Positions 6,846 through 16,121 of a stretch of DNA of 64,000 bases are shown here, piece by piece. Within the stretch, counting starts at the first letter, position 1. Every line of letters starts with the position of its first letter. The notes beneath the pieces were generated by a model. The model searched no databases, was not told the DNA's origin, and worked only from the letters and a program-made list of their open reading frames with translations. Position numbers and translations under genes: made by a program. The DNA comes from CALLMM01 sp964429855 (GTDB lineage: Bacteria; Armatimonadota; Chthonomonadetes; Chthonomonadales; CAJBBX01): positions 1 through 64,000 of the forward strand of contig CAYSDM010000023.1 of NCBI GenBank assembly GCA_964429855.1, written 5' to 3'.

Positions 6846-8336
6846 ATGGACGATCATATCTCTCGCATCTTGAAGATGCTGGAAGAAGGTAAAATCTCCG
6901 CTGCGGATGCCGAAACCCTGATCGCAGCGCTTCGCACCGAACCGCGTAACGCCGGAGCCTCCGCGACCGCTGGCAGCAGCGGAGCCGCCTCTTCGACCGC
7001 CTCCCGCCCCACCGAGACTCGCGCCGAGACGAAGACACAATCAACCGCTTCCTCTACGGACAGCGAGACCAGCAAATCGTTTGAATTTCGCTGGAGTCAA
7101 CGACGATCCTTCCCCTTCGATCTGAGCAGCATCGGCAAACAGATCACCGACCTGGTGCGTAAGCTCGATCCTGACCGGATCATTCGCGAGGTGCGTTCCG
7201 GGGCATCGGGCGCGGGGAAACGCTGGCAGGAGCGAGTCAAAGCCTGGAGCTGGTTTATGGAGGACGAGGAGGGGCCGCCGGAGAACACGATGGGTTATCC
7301 GACGGAGCGGGCGGAAGAGCATTTCAACTTCACTCTGCCCGCCAACACGCTGGTACAGGTGGAGAATAACTACGGCGAGATTATCGTCAGCGGCGGAGAT
7401 CAGATTCGCATAGATGCCGAGAAGGTCGCCTGGGCGGAGACAGTGGAGGAGGCGCAGAGTCGGCTGCGCGAGGTGCAGGTCGAAACCGTCGCCTTCACGC
7501 CGGAGGCAGGCGCGTCGAGACTGGAGACCCGCGTCACCGCTCCGGAAGGATGGCGCGAGGGCTATGTCCATCTGCGGATTCAGGTTCCCGCCGGTATGTC
7601 GCTGCGTCTGGGAACCACCTACGGGGCGATCCGCGTGGAGAACACCGCCGGACAGGTTGAGTGCCACGCCATCAGCGGCGAGGTCGTCCTGGAGAATATT
7701 CAGGGCGAGGTGCGCGCCGAAAGCATCAGCGGCGATATGAGAGCCAGAGAGATCGGCGGCGCGCTCCATCTGACCAGCAAGAGCGGCAGCCTGTCAGCGG
7801 AGCATCTCTCCCTGGGAGGCTCGGTGGTCGGCGTCAGCGGCGATGTGCGCGTTCAGTTTGCGGAGGGAGGCAGGCTGGAGGCGCGTTCCATCTCCGGGGA
7901 TGTGCTGGTGGAGCAGGTTGGACAGAGCGCGCCGCTGGATATCGCCGCCGAATCGGTCTCCGGCGATGTGAAGGTGACCCATGCGCGGGGGAATATGACC
8001 CTCAAGACGGTCTCTGGCGACATCCATGCGGAGCATCTGGAGGTGACCACCCTGCAGGGGCAGGCGGTCTCCGGCGACATTCATCTGCGTCTGGACGCCG
8101 ATTTCGTCGGCACGCTCTCCACCAACACCGTCTCCGGTGATGTGGCGGTGCATATCCCGGAGACCAGCAACTTCCGATTCACGCTCGTTACTCAGTCTGG
8201 TGAACTGCACTGCGACCATTCACTCTCCAATGCCAGTCGTACCGATACCCTCTGGACGGGGACTGTCGGAACGGGAGCCGGAAACGTCTCGATTCAGACC
8301 CTCTCCGGCGATGTGCGGCTGGGAAAGTCGGAGTAA
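6846..8336 (+). CDS. DUF4097 beta-helix protein with N-terminal SHOCT-like motif
   Basis: A 496-residue protein with three parts. An N-terminal helix-turn motif (ISRILKMLEEGKISAADAET, 4-24) is like that of YvlB/LiaX proteins. A Ser/Thr/Ala-rich linker runs over about 35-85. The rest is a DUF4097-type beta-strand repeat domain in which SGD/SGE-hydrophobic recurs about nine times (for example VSGDVKV, VSGDIHAEH, LSGDVRLGK). No signal peptide or membrane anchor is seen, so it is either cytoplasmic or exported by an unrecognised route. Homologues in Bacillus and Enterococcus belong to cell-envelope stress responses. ATG 6846 has AAGGAG at 6 nt; upstream in-frame codons overlap the DUF2089 gene in another frame and look non-coding. 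Confidence 0.85.
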   Translation: MDDHISRILKMLEEGKISAADAETLIAALRTEPRNAGASATAGSSGAASSTASRPTETRAETKTQSTASSTDSETSKSFEFRWSQRRSFPFDLSSIGKQITDLVRKLDPDRIIREVRSGASGAGKRWQERVKAWSWFMEDEEGPPENTMGYPTERAEEHFNFTLPANTLVQVENNYGEIIVSGGDQIRIDAEKVAWAETVEEAQSRLREVQVETVAFTPEAGASRLETRVTAPEGWREGYVHLRIQVPAGMSLRLGTTYGAIRVENTAGQVECHAISGEVVLENIQGEVRAESISGDMRAREIGGALHLTSKSGSLSAEHLSLGGSVVGVSGDVRVQFAEGGRLEARSISGDVLVEQVGQSAPLDIAAESVSGDVKVTHARGNMTLKTVSGDIHAEHLEVTTLQGQAVSGDIHLRLDADFVGTLSTNTVSGDVAVHIPETSNFRFTLVTQSGELHCDHSLSNASRTDTLWTGTVGTGAGNVSIQTLSGDVRLGKSE

Positions 8337-8517
8337 CCCCCGATCGCCCGCCTCTCGCGGCCCCGGAGCGGACTTGCGTATCCGGGGCCGACTCTTAATC
8401 GAAATTTAACATTCATCTCTTACACTCCGTCCCGCCTGCGGAAGCAGCCTCCGCCCGGATCTCGTATAGATGAGTGCATGAACATATCATTGCAAAATGA
8501 TACATTGGAGGAGAGAG

Positions 8518-8919
8518 ATGGCAGACATTGTAGATACCGCTGTAGCCGCCGGCTCGTTCGGCACGCTCGTCAAGGCGGTGCAGGCGGCGGATCTGGTCGA
8601 GACTCTGAAGGGTGAGGGACCTTTCACCGTCTTTGCCCCGACCGATGAGGCGTTCGCCAAGATCCCGACGGACACGATCAATGCGGTGCTGGCGGACAAG
8701 GAGAAGCTCACCGCCATCCTGACATACCATGTCGTGGCGGGCAAGGTGATGGCGTCCGATGTGGTCAACCTGACCTCGGCGACGACTGTTCAGGGCGGGG
8801 AGATCCGCATCAGCACAGACAACGGCGTTCGCATCAACGATGCCAACGTCATTCAGACCGACATCGAGTGCGACAACGGCGTGATCCACGTGATTGACAG
8901 CGTGATCATGCCCTCCTGA
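8518..8919 (+). CDS. Fasciclin (FAS1)-domain protein
   Basis: A single FAS1 domain of 133 residues and nothing else. Both conserved family blocks are present: GPFTVFAPTDEAFAKIP (H1, about 40-56) and the YHVVAGKV segment, followed by NGVIHVIDSVIMP (H2) at the C-terminus. FAS1 domains mediate adhesion or matrix association and are normally secreted. This copy has no N-terminal signal peptide, starting directly at MADIVDTAV, which is common among short bacterial FAS1 proteins. GGAGGAGAG directly precedes ATG 8518. The gene stands alone with its own terminator. Confidence 0.93.
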   Translation: MADIVDTAVAAGSFGTLVKAVQAADLVETLKGEGPFTVFAPTDEAFAKIPTDTINAVLADKEKLTAILTYHVVAGKVMASDVVNLTSATTVQGGEIRISTDNGVRINDANVIQTDIECDNGVIHVIDSVIMPS

Positions 8920-8949
8920 CACGGGGGTATCCCGCCAGTCGTAGCATCC

Positions 8950-8993
8950 AAAGCGGCTCTGTCCAGGTTGAACGCGGGCAGAGCCGCTTTTAT
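8950..8993 (+). terminator. Rho-independent terminator after the fasciclin gene
   Basis: A perfect 12-bp stem (8950-8961 with 8979-8990) with a 17-nt loop is followed by TATT. Confidence 0.8.
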
Positions 8994-9093
8994 TGTCTGC
9001 GTCCGCCTTGGCAGCGTGTTTTGACATCCGGCGGCAGGAGAGACGGCAGGGAGCGCAGAAACAGAGGAGCGTCTGAACAGAGGCATTCCATTC

Positions 9094-10074
9094 ATGCGAG
9101 GGAGCCGTGCCATGCGTCTTGCCATGCTGCTGTCTCTGATCTGCGCGCTGCTGGTCATCTCCGCCCCCGATCCCCCCGCGCCGTCGCGCAGCAAACTCAG
9201 CCTGCACCTGATTATGCGCTACACGGACGGGGCGAAAAAGGTGGTGGCAGCCGGTCCGCCCGTGCTGAAGATTCTCGATCTGCACGACGATATGCGCGCC
9301 GCCTTGCGCGACTACAAGAGCCGTCATCCGAACGGCAAAACGGTTCTGCGAATCTACACCCGCGTGCGCTATGAACGCACAGACGATCCAGCAGCCAGCG
9401 CGCGCGACTTCTGGGAGCGGGTCCTGAAGCCCCCGCTGGAGAAGCTGCCCGCCCTGGAGCGAAGGCTGATAGACTATCTGGAGGGTCCCAACGAGGGCGA
9501 CAGCACGCCCTGCTGGGGCAGCGTGGAGGATGCGCGCTGGTTCAGTCGTTTCTGGGAGACGCTCGCGCCGATCATGCGGGAGAACGGTTTTCGCCCCTGT
9601 ATCGGCTCGATCCCGGTGGGGAATCCGCCCGGCTCGCCGCAGGAAGCGGAGGCGCAGTTGGAGAATTTCATCCCGGCGCTGCGAGCGGCGAAACGCGCCA
9701 AAGGAGCCTGGAGCTATCACGCCTACACCGTCGAGTACTCCACCGATCCGGGCGTGGAGCACTGGTATTCGCTGCGCTACCGCCAGTTCTACGACTACCT
9801 GCGCCGCAATCATCCCGATCTGGCCTCCCTGCCGATGATCCTGACCGAAGGCGGCGTGGATCGGGACGGCAACCCCAGGACCGCCGGATTTCAGGCGCGG
9901 GGCGATGTGAAGCGGTATCAGGAGTGGCTTGCGTGGTTTGATCGGGAGATTCAGCGCGATCCTTACGTGCTGGGAGTGACGCTCTTTCAGAGCGGGGACA
10001 CGGAGGTCTGGACCTCTTTTGAGCATGAGCCGGTGACCGACTGGCTCGCACAGCGCCTGAAAGCGCAGCGGTAG
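9094..10074 (+). CDS. Secreted TIM-barrel glycoside-hydrolase-like protein
   Basis: A 326-residue protein with an N-terminal hydrophobic signal sequence (about 8-24, LAMLLSLICALLVIS). The body looks like a clan GH-A barrel: LEGPNEGD places Glu134 after strand 4, and ILTEGG places Glu252 after strand 7, the usual acid/base and nucleophile positions. SYHAYT (208-213) matches the His/Tyr strand often found between them. I cannot assign a GH family or substrate; beta-glycan or cell-wall polysaccharide hydrolysis is a guess. It is not in an obvious operon. ATG 9112 (Met7) is a possible alternative start, and neither has a strong Shine-Dalgarno. Confidence 0.7.
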   Translation: MRGSRAMRLAMLLSLICALLVISAPDPPAPSRSKLSLHLIMRYTDGAKKVVAAGPPVLKILDLHDDMRAALRDYKSRHPNGKTVLRIYTRVRYERTDDPAASARDFWERVLKPPLEKLPALERRLIDYLEGPNEGDSTPCWGSVEDARWFSRFWETLAPIMRENGFRPCIGSIPVGNPPGSPQEAEAQLENFIPALRAAKRAKGAWSYHAYTVEYSTDPGVEHWYSLRYRQFYDYLRRNHPDLASLPMILTEGGVDRDGNPRTAGFQARGDVKRYQEWLAWFDREIQRDPYVLGVTLFQSGDTEVWTSFEHEPVTDWLAQRLKAQR

Positions 10075-10093
10075 AGACGGCGATACCGTTCGT

Positions 10094-11503
10094 TCAATCC
10101 CTTGTCGGCAGGAGCGCGGCGCGCAGGGCATCCAGCACGCTGCCTGCCGCTACGATCTCGACGCCCAGCCCTTTCGGCAGGCGCGTCGTGTTGTGACGCG
10201 AGAGAATGGCGCGCTTGAATCCTAACCGCGCCGCCTCCCTCAGCCGCTTCTCCACCTGAGATACGGCGCGCACCTCGCCCCCGAGACCGACCTCGCCGAT
10301 CAGAATGGTGGTCGGATCCACCGGCTGTTCGCGGAAGTTGGAGGCGACCGCCATCGTTACCGCCAGATCGGCCGCCGGTTCCAGAATCCGCACGCCTCCC
10401 GCCACATTCACAAAGACATCCTGCTCCGCCAGCTTCAGCCCGATCCGCTTCTCCAGCACCGCCAGCAGCATATGCAGCCGGTTCAGGTCTATCCCGGTCG
10501 CCGAACGGCGCGGATTGGAGAGGAACGAGCGCGCCACCAGCGCCTGAATCTCCACCAGCAGCGGGCGCGTTCCCTCCAGTGTGGCGGCGACGGCCGAGCC
10601 GCTCGCCTCCGCCGTCCGCTCCGCCAGCAGCGCGGCGGAAGGGTTCTCCACCTCCGTCAACCCCTCCTCGCGCATCTCAAACAGCCCTATCTCGTCCGTG
10701 GAGCCGAAACGGTTCTTGACGGCGCGCAGAATGCGGTATGCCTGCTGCCGTTCGCCCTCGAAGTAGAGCACCGTGTCCACCATATGCTCCAGCACGCGCG
10801 GTCCCGCCAGCGCCCCCTCCTTGGTGACATGCCCGATCAGGAAGATGGGCGGTCCACCGCTCTTCGCCAGACGCGCCAGCGCATTGGCGCAGCTTCGAAT
10901 CTGGCTGACCGTGCCGGGAGCCGAATCGAGCGCGGGATCGTAGGTCGTCTGAATGGAATCCACCACCGCCAGCGCGGGCTTCGCCGCCTCGATGTGGTGC
11001 AGGATCGCGCCGATTTCCGTCTCATTGACCACCAGCAGACGCTCCGAAAGCGCGCCCAGACGCTGACTGCGCAGCCTGATCTGCTGAATGCTCTCCTCCC
11101 CGGAGACATAGAGCGCCGACAGCGCGCCGGATTCTGCCTCCGGGGTGCGAGCGGTGATGCGATGCGCCGCCTGCGTGAGAAGCGTGGATTTGCCGATGCC
11201 CGGATCGCCCCCGACCAGCACCAGCGCGCCGGGAACAATCCCGCCGCCAAGCACTCTGTCCAGTTCTCCGATCCCGCAGGTGAGACGACGCTCCGCCTGT
11301 GAGGTCACCTCCGTGATCGGCACGGGCGCGCTGAAGGAGGAGGGCAGCGCGACTCCGGTTTTTACGGAGGAAGCCGCCTTCTCCTTCACGATCAACTCCT
11401 CGATGAAGCTGTTCCACTCCCCGCACTCCGGGCAGCGTCCCAGCCAGCGCGGGGAGTCGTAGCCGCAGGACTGACAGACGAATCGGGTGTTTGTTTTTGG
11501 CAT
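10094..11503 (-). CDS. radA: DNA repair protein RadA (Sms)
   Basis: A 469-residue cytoplasmic ATPase, normal length for RadA, which promotes branch migration of recombination intermediates. Domains in order: an N-terminal C4 zinc finger (Cys10, Cys13, Cys24, Cys27 in CQSCGYDSPRWLGRCPEC), a RecA-like ATPase with Walker A GGDPGIGKSTL, the RadA-specific KNRFG motif (AVKNRFGSTDE), and a C-terminal Lon-protease-like domain without peptidase activity. The gene is intact with no operon partner obvious. The next gene on the same strand, the LURP-one-like one, ends 23 bp upstream of its start codon. Confidence 0.97.
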   Translation of the reverse strand: MPKTNTRFVCQSCGYDSPRWLGRCPECGEWNSFIEELIVKEKAASSVKTGVALPSSFSAPVPITEVTSQAERRLTCGIGELDRVLGGGIVPGALVLVGGDPGIGKSTLLTQAAHRITARTPEAESGALSALYVSGEESIQQIRLRSQRLGALSERLLVVNETEIGAILHHIEAAKPALAVVDSIQTTYDPALDSAPGTVSQIRSCANALARLAKSGGPPIFLIGHVTKEGALAGPRVLEHMVDTVLYFEGERQQAYRILRAVKNRFGSTDEIGLFEMREEGLTEVENPSAALLAERTAEASGSAVAATLEGTRPLLVEIQALVARSFLSNPRRSATGIDLNRLHMLLAVLEKRIGLKLAEQDVFVNVAGGVRILEPAADLAVTMAVASNFREQPVDPTTILIGEVGLGGEVRAVSQVEKRLREAARLGFKRAILSRHNTTRLPKGLGVEIVAAGSVLDALRAALLPTRD

Positions 11504-11526
11504 GATCTATCTTCCGCGAGATGTCT

Positions 11527-12165
11527 CTAACGGCGCTCCAGGTTATCCAGAAGGATCGCCAGCGCGATGGCGATACGACGATCCAGCATTCGGGTTCGGT
11601 CCGCCGTCAGGTCCATTACATACTTATCGGTGATAGTAAACCGCCGGATGAACTCTCCGAGCGGCTGACCGCTGGCATGGGTGATGATGAAGTTGGTACG
11701 CATAAAGTCGCCGATGATCTCTACATAGGGCAGGCGACGCATTAGCGCCTTGGTCCAGCTATCCTCCTGCGCCTGCGCGAGGATCTGATTATTCGTGTCG
11801 TAGATATGCCAGGTGCGCCGCAGCATCGAGAGCCATCCCTGACGCTTGAAGTAGGCGATGGGCTGTTCGTTCTCATCCAGAAGCGTAAACGAGTAGTTGA
11901 TGATCGCCAGCGCCGTATCCTGATAGACGGTGAGCAGCTTGCGGGAGCGCGACTCATCTTCGTAAACGCCGATATGCGCCTTCAGCTTGAAAATGGGGCG
12001 ATCAATGAAAAAGAGCGGTCTGTTGTGTTCATCGTAGATATAGTACTTGCTGCCCAGACTCAGCACCTTCTGATTGATCAGAAACTTATCGTGAGCGAAG
12101 CGTTCGGAGGCGATAGAGGGCTGAAAGCCATAAGGCGCGCCGCCGTAGGGAGGCGGATAGTTCAT
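11527..12165 (-). CDS. LURP-one/phospholipid-scramblase-like (LOR) protein
   Basis: A 212-residue protein of the LOR/tubby-like beta-barrel superfamily: FLINQKVLSLGSKYYIYDE, then alternating strands such as RPLFFIDRPIFKLK and PIAYFKRQ, and a C-terminal hydrophobic helix (about 195-207, RIAIALAILLDNL). Bacterial members have no settled function; a link to membrane lipids is suggested only by the fold. Its ATG overlaps the stop codon of the upstream E2 gene (ATGA), so it is translationally coupled to that gene. It is the last gene of a three-gene run (PhyH dioxygenase, E2, LOR). Confidence 0.8.
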   Translation of the reverse strand: MNYPPPYGGAPYGFQPSIASERFAHDKFLINQKVLSLGSKYYIYDEHNRPLFFIDRPIFKLKAHIGVYEDESRSRKLLTVYQDTALAIINYSFTLLDENEQPIAYFKRQGWLSMLRRTWHIYDTNNQILAQAQEDSWTKALMRRLPYVEIIGDFMRTNFIITHASGQPLGEFIRRFTITDKYVMDLTADRTRMLDRRIAIALAILLDNLERR

Positions 12166-13412
12166 AGATGTGATCCTCTTTCTATACCTGTCAGTTCCCG
12201 GCGCAGATCAAGCACGCGCCGTTGAACCTCCTGAAGGAAACTCGCCGCGCCGATACCGTTTATCAGGCGATGATCGAAGGTCATCGCCATAGATGCCACC
12301 GTGCGCAAACCGACCGCGCCATCGGGCAGCGGGCAGGCTTCAGGGTAGGGCGCTCCGATAAATAGCGTTGCAACGGCGGGAGAGATCAGCGCCGGGATCC
12401 CTCGCCGAGCGCCGGTCTGCGCCAGACTGGTCAGGCTCATCTGCATCGCCTCATGCGCCTGATCCTCCCCCTCCCGCGCCCGTTGAATGGCGGACTTTGC
12501 TTCTGCGATAAACGCCTCGAAGGTCAGTGCGTCGGCGCGATGGACACAGGCAATCGTTAACTCGTCATCCGGACGCGCCACCGCGATTCCCAGATGCAGA
12601 TTCTCATAACGGCGCAGAACGCCCTCGCCTGCCAGCGCGCTGCGAAAGCGCGGATGACTTTTCGCCGCCTGCGCGACGCACCAGGCAAACAAAAGAAATT
12701 GAGTCGGCTGTTGATCCGCAGGAAGGCTCTCTCGCAGCCTCTCACGCACCTCCTCGATTGCGCTCCACTCCAGTATCATCTCCAGCGTCGCCGGAACTGC
12801 CGCCTGTATGCCGCGCCGCATTCGGTAGACGAGAGCGCGCTGCGCAGCGGAGAGCGGCTCCTCCGTATACGGGAATCTCTCATCGGCGGACACCGTATTC
12901 GATTTTTCTGTTAATACAGAAGAGGAGGAGGCGCGCAGCGCCAGCAGGTAGCGGTCTATCGCTTCGGGCAGCAGCTTTCCGCTGCTCTGCGCCGCCAACT
13001 GTTGAAGTATCTCCTCCGGGATATTCCTCTCACGCGCATAGGCGCGCGTGCGCGGGGGGATGCGCTGATTCCCGAGGGGCAGGCGCGCCTCCGGCGCAGT
13101 GGTGGGCGCAACCGCCTCCGAGTCGCCGGCTGAGACGGCGCGGTCGGGCGCTTCGGGAGCGACGGCGGTCTGTCCGACGCGGAGCCTGCCGATCACCGTG
13201 CCAATGGGAAGGATATCCTCCTCGTTTGCCAGCCACGACTCCAGCACGCCTTCTGCCGACGACTCGATCTCCAGGATCGCCTTATCGGTCTCTATCTCAA
13301 AGATAGGCTCGTCTTTGGCGACGCGCTCGCCCGGCTGCTTCAGAAAGCGCAGAAGCCGCGCCTCCTGCAGCCCTTCCCCCATCTGGGGGATACGAAGCTC
13401 GATGATAGACAT
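12162..13412 (-). CDS. 2-oxo acid dehydrogenase E2 component (lipoyl acyltransferase)
   Basis: About 416 residues. An N-terminal lipoyl domain (1-78) carries the lipoylated Lys44 in EIETDKAILEIE. A poorly conserved E3/E1-binding domain lies at about 125-165, and the C-terminal catalytic acyltransferase domain (about 205-416) ends with DHRLINGIGAASFL. The catalytic His381 is present, but the HxxxD aspartate is Asn385, a variation also seen in some functional E2s. E2 proteins form the core of pyruvate or branched-chain 2-oxo acid dehydrogenase. No E1 or E3 gene is in the window, so its partners are encoded elsewhere. I chose the ATG that begins MSIIELRIPQMGEG, seven codons inside the longest reading frame. 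Confidence 0.9.
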   Translation of the reverse strand: MSIIELRIPQMGEGLQEARLLRFLKQPGERVAKDEPIFEIETDKAILEIESSAEGVLESWLANEEDILPIGTVIGRLRVGQTAVAPEAPDRAVSAGDSEAVAPTTAPEARLPLGNQRIPPRTRAYARERNIPEEILQQLAAQSSGKLLPEAIDRYLLALRASSSSVLTEKSNTVSADERFPYTEEPLSAAQRALVYRMRRGIQAAVPATLEMILEWSAIEEVRERLRESLPADQQPTQFLLFAWCVAQAAKSHPRFRSALAGEGVLRRYENLHLGIAVARPDDELTIACVHRADALTFEAFIAEAKSAIQRAREGEDQAHEAMQMSLTSLAQTGARRGIPALISPAVATLFIGAPYPEACPLPDGAVGLRTVASMAMTFDHRLINGIGAASFLQEVQRRVLDLRRELTGIERGSHL

Positions 13413-13433
13413 CCCCCTACTTCCCCCGCACAC

Positions 13434-14336
13434 TCATCCGACTCGATCCTCCGGCTCTTCAAAGGGACGAAAGCCGCGCACCATCAGCCCGTGCTGGTTC
13501 TCCTTCTTCGCCTGTTCGGCACGCTTTTCGGCTTCGGCACGATTGGCGGTGGTTGTCGCGCCGATCACCACATAGTCATTGGCGCGGCGGTAGCGGTGGA
13601 TGAAGACCGGGCGCGGCCTGTCCGAGCGGTTAGTCTGCGAACCGTGAATCGTCTTCACATGGAAGAAGATCGAGTCGCCTGCCTTGCCGACAATCGGTAG
13701 AGCGCGCTCCCAGGGCCACTCCTCGGCATCCAGCCCCAGATGCGAGGAGGTGTCCACATGTTTCAGCACCCCGAAACGGTGGGAGCCAGGCACCACATAG
13801 AGCGCGCCGTTGACCAGATCGGTATCCACCGCATAGTTGAGGATCGCGACCGGACCGTCGTACTTGTGCTCGAAGTAGGCGGCATCCTGATGCAGATTCT
13901 TGGCATGACCGCCGACCGGCTCCTTGTAGAGGCACTGTCCATCCATAAACATCTCGATATCCGGTCCCAGAATCGCCTCCACGATGTCCAGCGCTTTTGG
14001 ATCGAATGCGCTCTGAAAGAAGGCGGCGCTGGTACTGTAGCGCAGGGAGAGCACCATGATCTGCTTATCACGGGTGAAGTTGGACGGAGCCGGGATGAAG
14101 AGCGTTCCATCCGGAGTTACCCAGCCTTCTGGAACCTGCCGCGCGCGATCCAGCAGCGAGATGGCGCGGGCGGCGGTCGCCTCGATATCGCGCCTCAGCG
14201 CCTCGAGATAGGGCTTCATCAGCCCGCGCACCACCAGGCAGCCATGCTCCTGATAGATGGCGGCGGCACGCGCCACGTCCAGACGATCCGCGTATACCTC
14301 GATCATTTCAACGGTCACTTCCGGCTTAACAGTCAT
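13434..14336 (-). CDS. Phytanoyl-CoA dioxygenase family protein, canonical metal site
   Basis: A 300-residue Fe(II)/2-oxoglutarate oxygenase of the PhyH family. All ligands are present: His149-Gln150-Asp151 (NLHQDAAYF), distal His231 (TIHGSQTN) and Arg242 for 2-oxoglutarate, with YVVPGSHR between. It is therefore probably an active hydroxylase of an unidentified small molecule. The start is ATG 14336 with GGAGG at about 7 nt. It is the first gene of an operon with the E2 acyltransferase, whose start lies 21 bp downstream. Comparison with the HxG-bearing PhyH proteins at the window's two ends shows that the canonical motif is retained in the same genome. Confidence 0.88.
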   Translation of the reverse strand: MTVKPEVTVEMIEVYADRLDVARAAAIYQEHGCLVVRGLMKPYLEALRRDIEATAARAISLLDRARQVPEGWVTPDGTLFIPAPSNFTRDKQIMVLSLRYSTSAAFFQSAFDPKALDIVEAILGPDIEMFMDGQCLYKEPVGGHAKNLHQDAAYFEHKYDGPVAILNYAVDTDLVNGALYVVPGSHRFGVLKHVDTSSHLGLDAEEWPWERALPIVGKAGDSIFFHVKTIHGSQTNRSDRPRPVFIHRYRRANDYVVIGATTTANRAEAEKRAEQAKKENQHGLMVRGFRPFEEPEDRVG

Positions 14337-14603
14337 GGGAGAGCCTCCTTCGTCGTCATCGGGCGGTAGACGCCCGCGCAGGTCTGCCTGATTATACATG
14401 CGCCCCTGGGGGATGTCAATTTCGCCAGAGGAAGAGGCGGCTGTCCGGATCTGAATCTATCCGGGGCGCTCCTGCGGTATGCAGGGACGGAGGGCGGAAA
14501 GAGCGAATAACGAGTGCAGAGCGTGTTCCGGGAGTGTATAGATTGGGATGCGCCGTCAAGACCCTGCGCGGAATACTGCCGCGCATACGAAGGAGTGAGC
14601 AGG

Positions 14604-15983
14604 ATGTCCGAAAAGATATCGCGCCGTGAACTTCTGGAGCAGAGCGGAAAAGCCGCCGTTGGAGTCGGGCTGGTAGCCTCCGCGCCGGGGTGGCTCGCAT
14701 CCGGCGTACACGCCGAGACGGTCTCCAGACCCCTCCGACAGGTCTCTCCCAATGAGAAGGTAGTTCTGGGGCTGATTGGAGCGGGTGGCATGGGCTGCGC
14801 CAACATGTATACGCTCATGGGCAAGCGGGAGGTGGAGGTCGCGGCGCTGTGCGATGTGGATGAGTCTCATCTGGTCGAGCCGACCAAACGGGTGACCGAT
14901 AAATACGGGCGCGCCCCGAAAGTGGTCAAGGATTTTCGTCAGCTTCTGGAGATGAAGGAGATCAACGCGGTCATCATCGGCACGCCCGATCACTGGCACG
15001 CGCTGCCGACGGTCCTTGCCTGCGAGGCGGAAAAAGACATCTACTGCGAGAAGCCGATCTCCCACAACATCGTGGAAGGCATCGCGATGGTCAATGCGGC
15101 GCGCAAGTTCAAGCGAGTCGTGCAGGTCGGAACCTGGCAGCGCAGCACGCAGCACTTTATTGACGCTATTGACTATGTGCGTTCCGGGAAACTGGGCAAG
15201 ATTACGATGTGCCGCGCCTGGACGCTGGGACACGCCGGACAGGGCAAGAGCCAGCCGCAGGACCCGCCCGCCGGTTTTAACTACGATCTGTGGGTCGGTC
15301 CGGCGAAGTGGGAGCCGTTTCAGCCTAACCGACAACATGGCAGCTTCCGCTGGTTCTATAACTATGCGGGCGGTCTGACCGGCGACTGGGGCGTTCACAT
15401 GATAGACATCGCCCTGCTTGCAATGAGCCAGAACGATCACGACCTGCCGATGCCCACGCGGATTCATTCGGTCGGCGGAAAGATCGTCTGTGGACCGGAT
15501 GACGACCGCACCACGCCCGACACGCAGCTTGCCATCTACCAGTTCAACAAGCCGGACGGCACGCCGGACTGGCTGCTGCACTGGGAGGTGCGCGTTGGCG
15601 GACCGGGCATTGACGGCGGAGGGCATCACGGCACGGAGTTTATCGGGCAGAACGGGCGGCTGCTGGTGGATCGCGGCGGATGGCAAGTCTGGACGCCGGA
15701 CAACAAGCCGATGGAGAAGACCTCCTCGCCGCGTCGGGTCAACGATCACTGGCAGAACTGGCTCGACTGCATTAAGTCCCGCGAACTGTGCCGTTCCGAT
15801 CTCTACTCTATGTTCCAGACGACCGCCGTCTGCCACATGGCGAATATCGCCTACCGCACGGGTGAGAAGCTGGAGTGGGACAACGCGAAGCTGACCATTC
15901 GCAACAGCCGCAAAGCGCGAGAAGACATGATCTTTCAGCGCAAGTATCGCAAGCCCTGGTCACTCCCGATGCATAAGTCCTGA
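14604..15983 (+). CDS. Tat-exported Gfo/Idh/MocA-family oxidoreductase
   Basis: A 459-residue NAD(P)-dependent oxidoreductase with a twin-arginine signal (KISRRELLEQ followed by a hydrophobic stretch and SGVHAET). The Rossmann motif GLIGAGGMG starts near residue 58, and YCEKPISHN carries the family EKP motif with its catalytic lysine. GDWGVHMIDIALLAM supplies the conserved WGxHxxD of the C-terminal domain. Tat-exported members are frequent in Planctomycetota, Acidobacteriota and Armatimonadota, where they are thought to act on sugars with a prebound cofactor. GAAGGAG precedes ATG 14604. The gene is preceded by a 260-bp intergenic region and appears monocistronic. Confidence 0.9.
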   Translation: MSEKISRRELLEQSGKAAVGVGLVASAPGWLASGVHAETVSRPLRQVSPNEKVVLGLIGAGGMGCANMYTLMGKREVEVAALCDVDESHLVEPTKRVTDKYGRAPKVVKDFRQLLEMKEINAVIIGTPDHWHALPTVLACEAEKDIYCEKPISHNIVEGIAMVNAARKFKRVVQVGTWQRSTQHFIDAIDYVRSGKLGKITMCRAWTLGHAGQGKSQPQDPPAGFNYDLWVGPAKWEPFQPNRQHGSFRWFYNYAGGLTGDWGVHMIDIALLAMSQNDHDLPMPTRIHSVGGKIVCGPDDDRTTPDTQLAIYQFNKPDGTPDWLLHWEVRVGGPGIDGGGHHGTEFIGQNGRLLVDRGGWQVWTPDNKPMEKTSSPRRVNDHWQNWLDCIKSRELCRSDLYSMFQTTAVCHMANIAYRTGEKLEWDNAKLTIRNSRKAREDMIFQRKYRKPWSLPMHKS

Positions 15984-16121
15984 CGATTTTTCAGGAGACA
16001 TTCGTCACACGAAAAAGGGAAATTCACCCGAAAAGAGGCTGATTCTCTGAGAGGAGCGACATCCGCACACGTCCATGCGTAAAAGAGTAGCGGGATAACC
16101 CCGTTCAGAAAGGAGTCTGTT

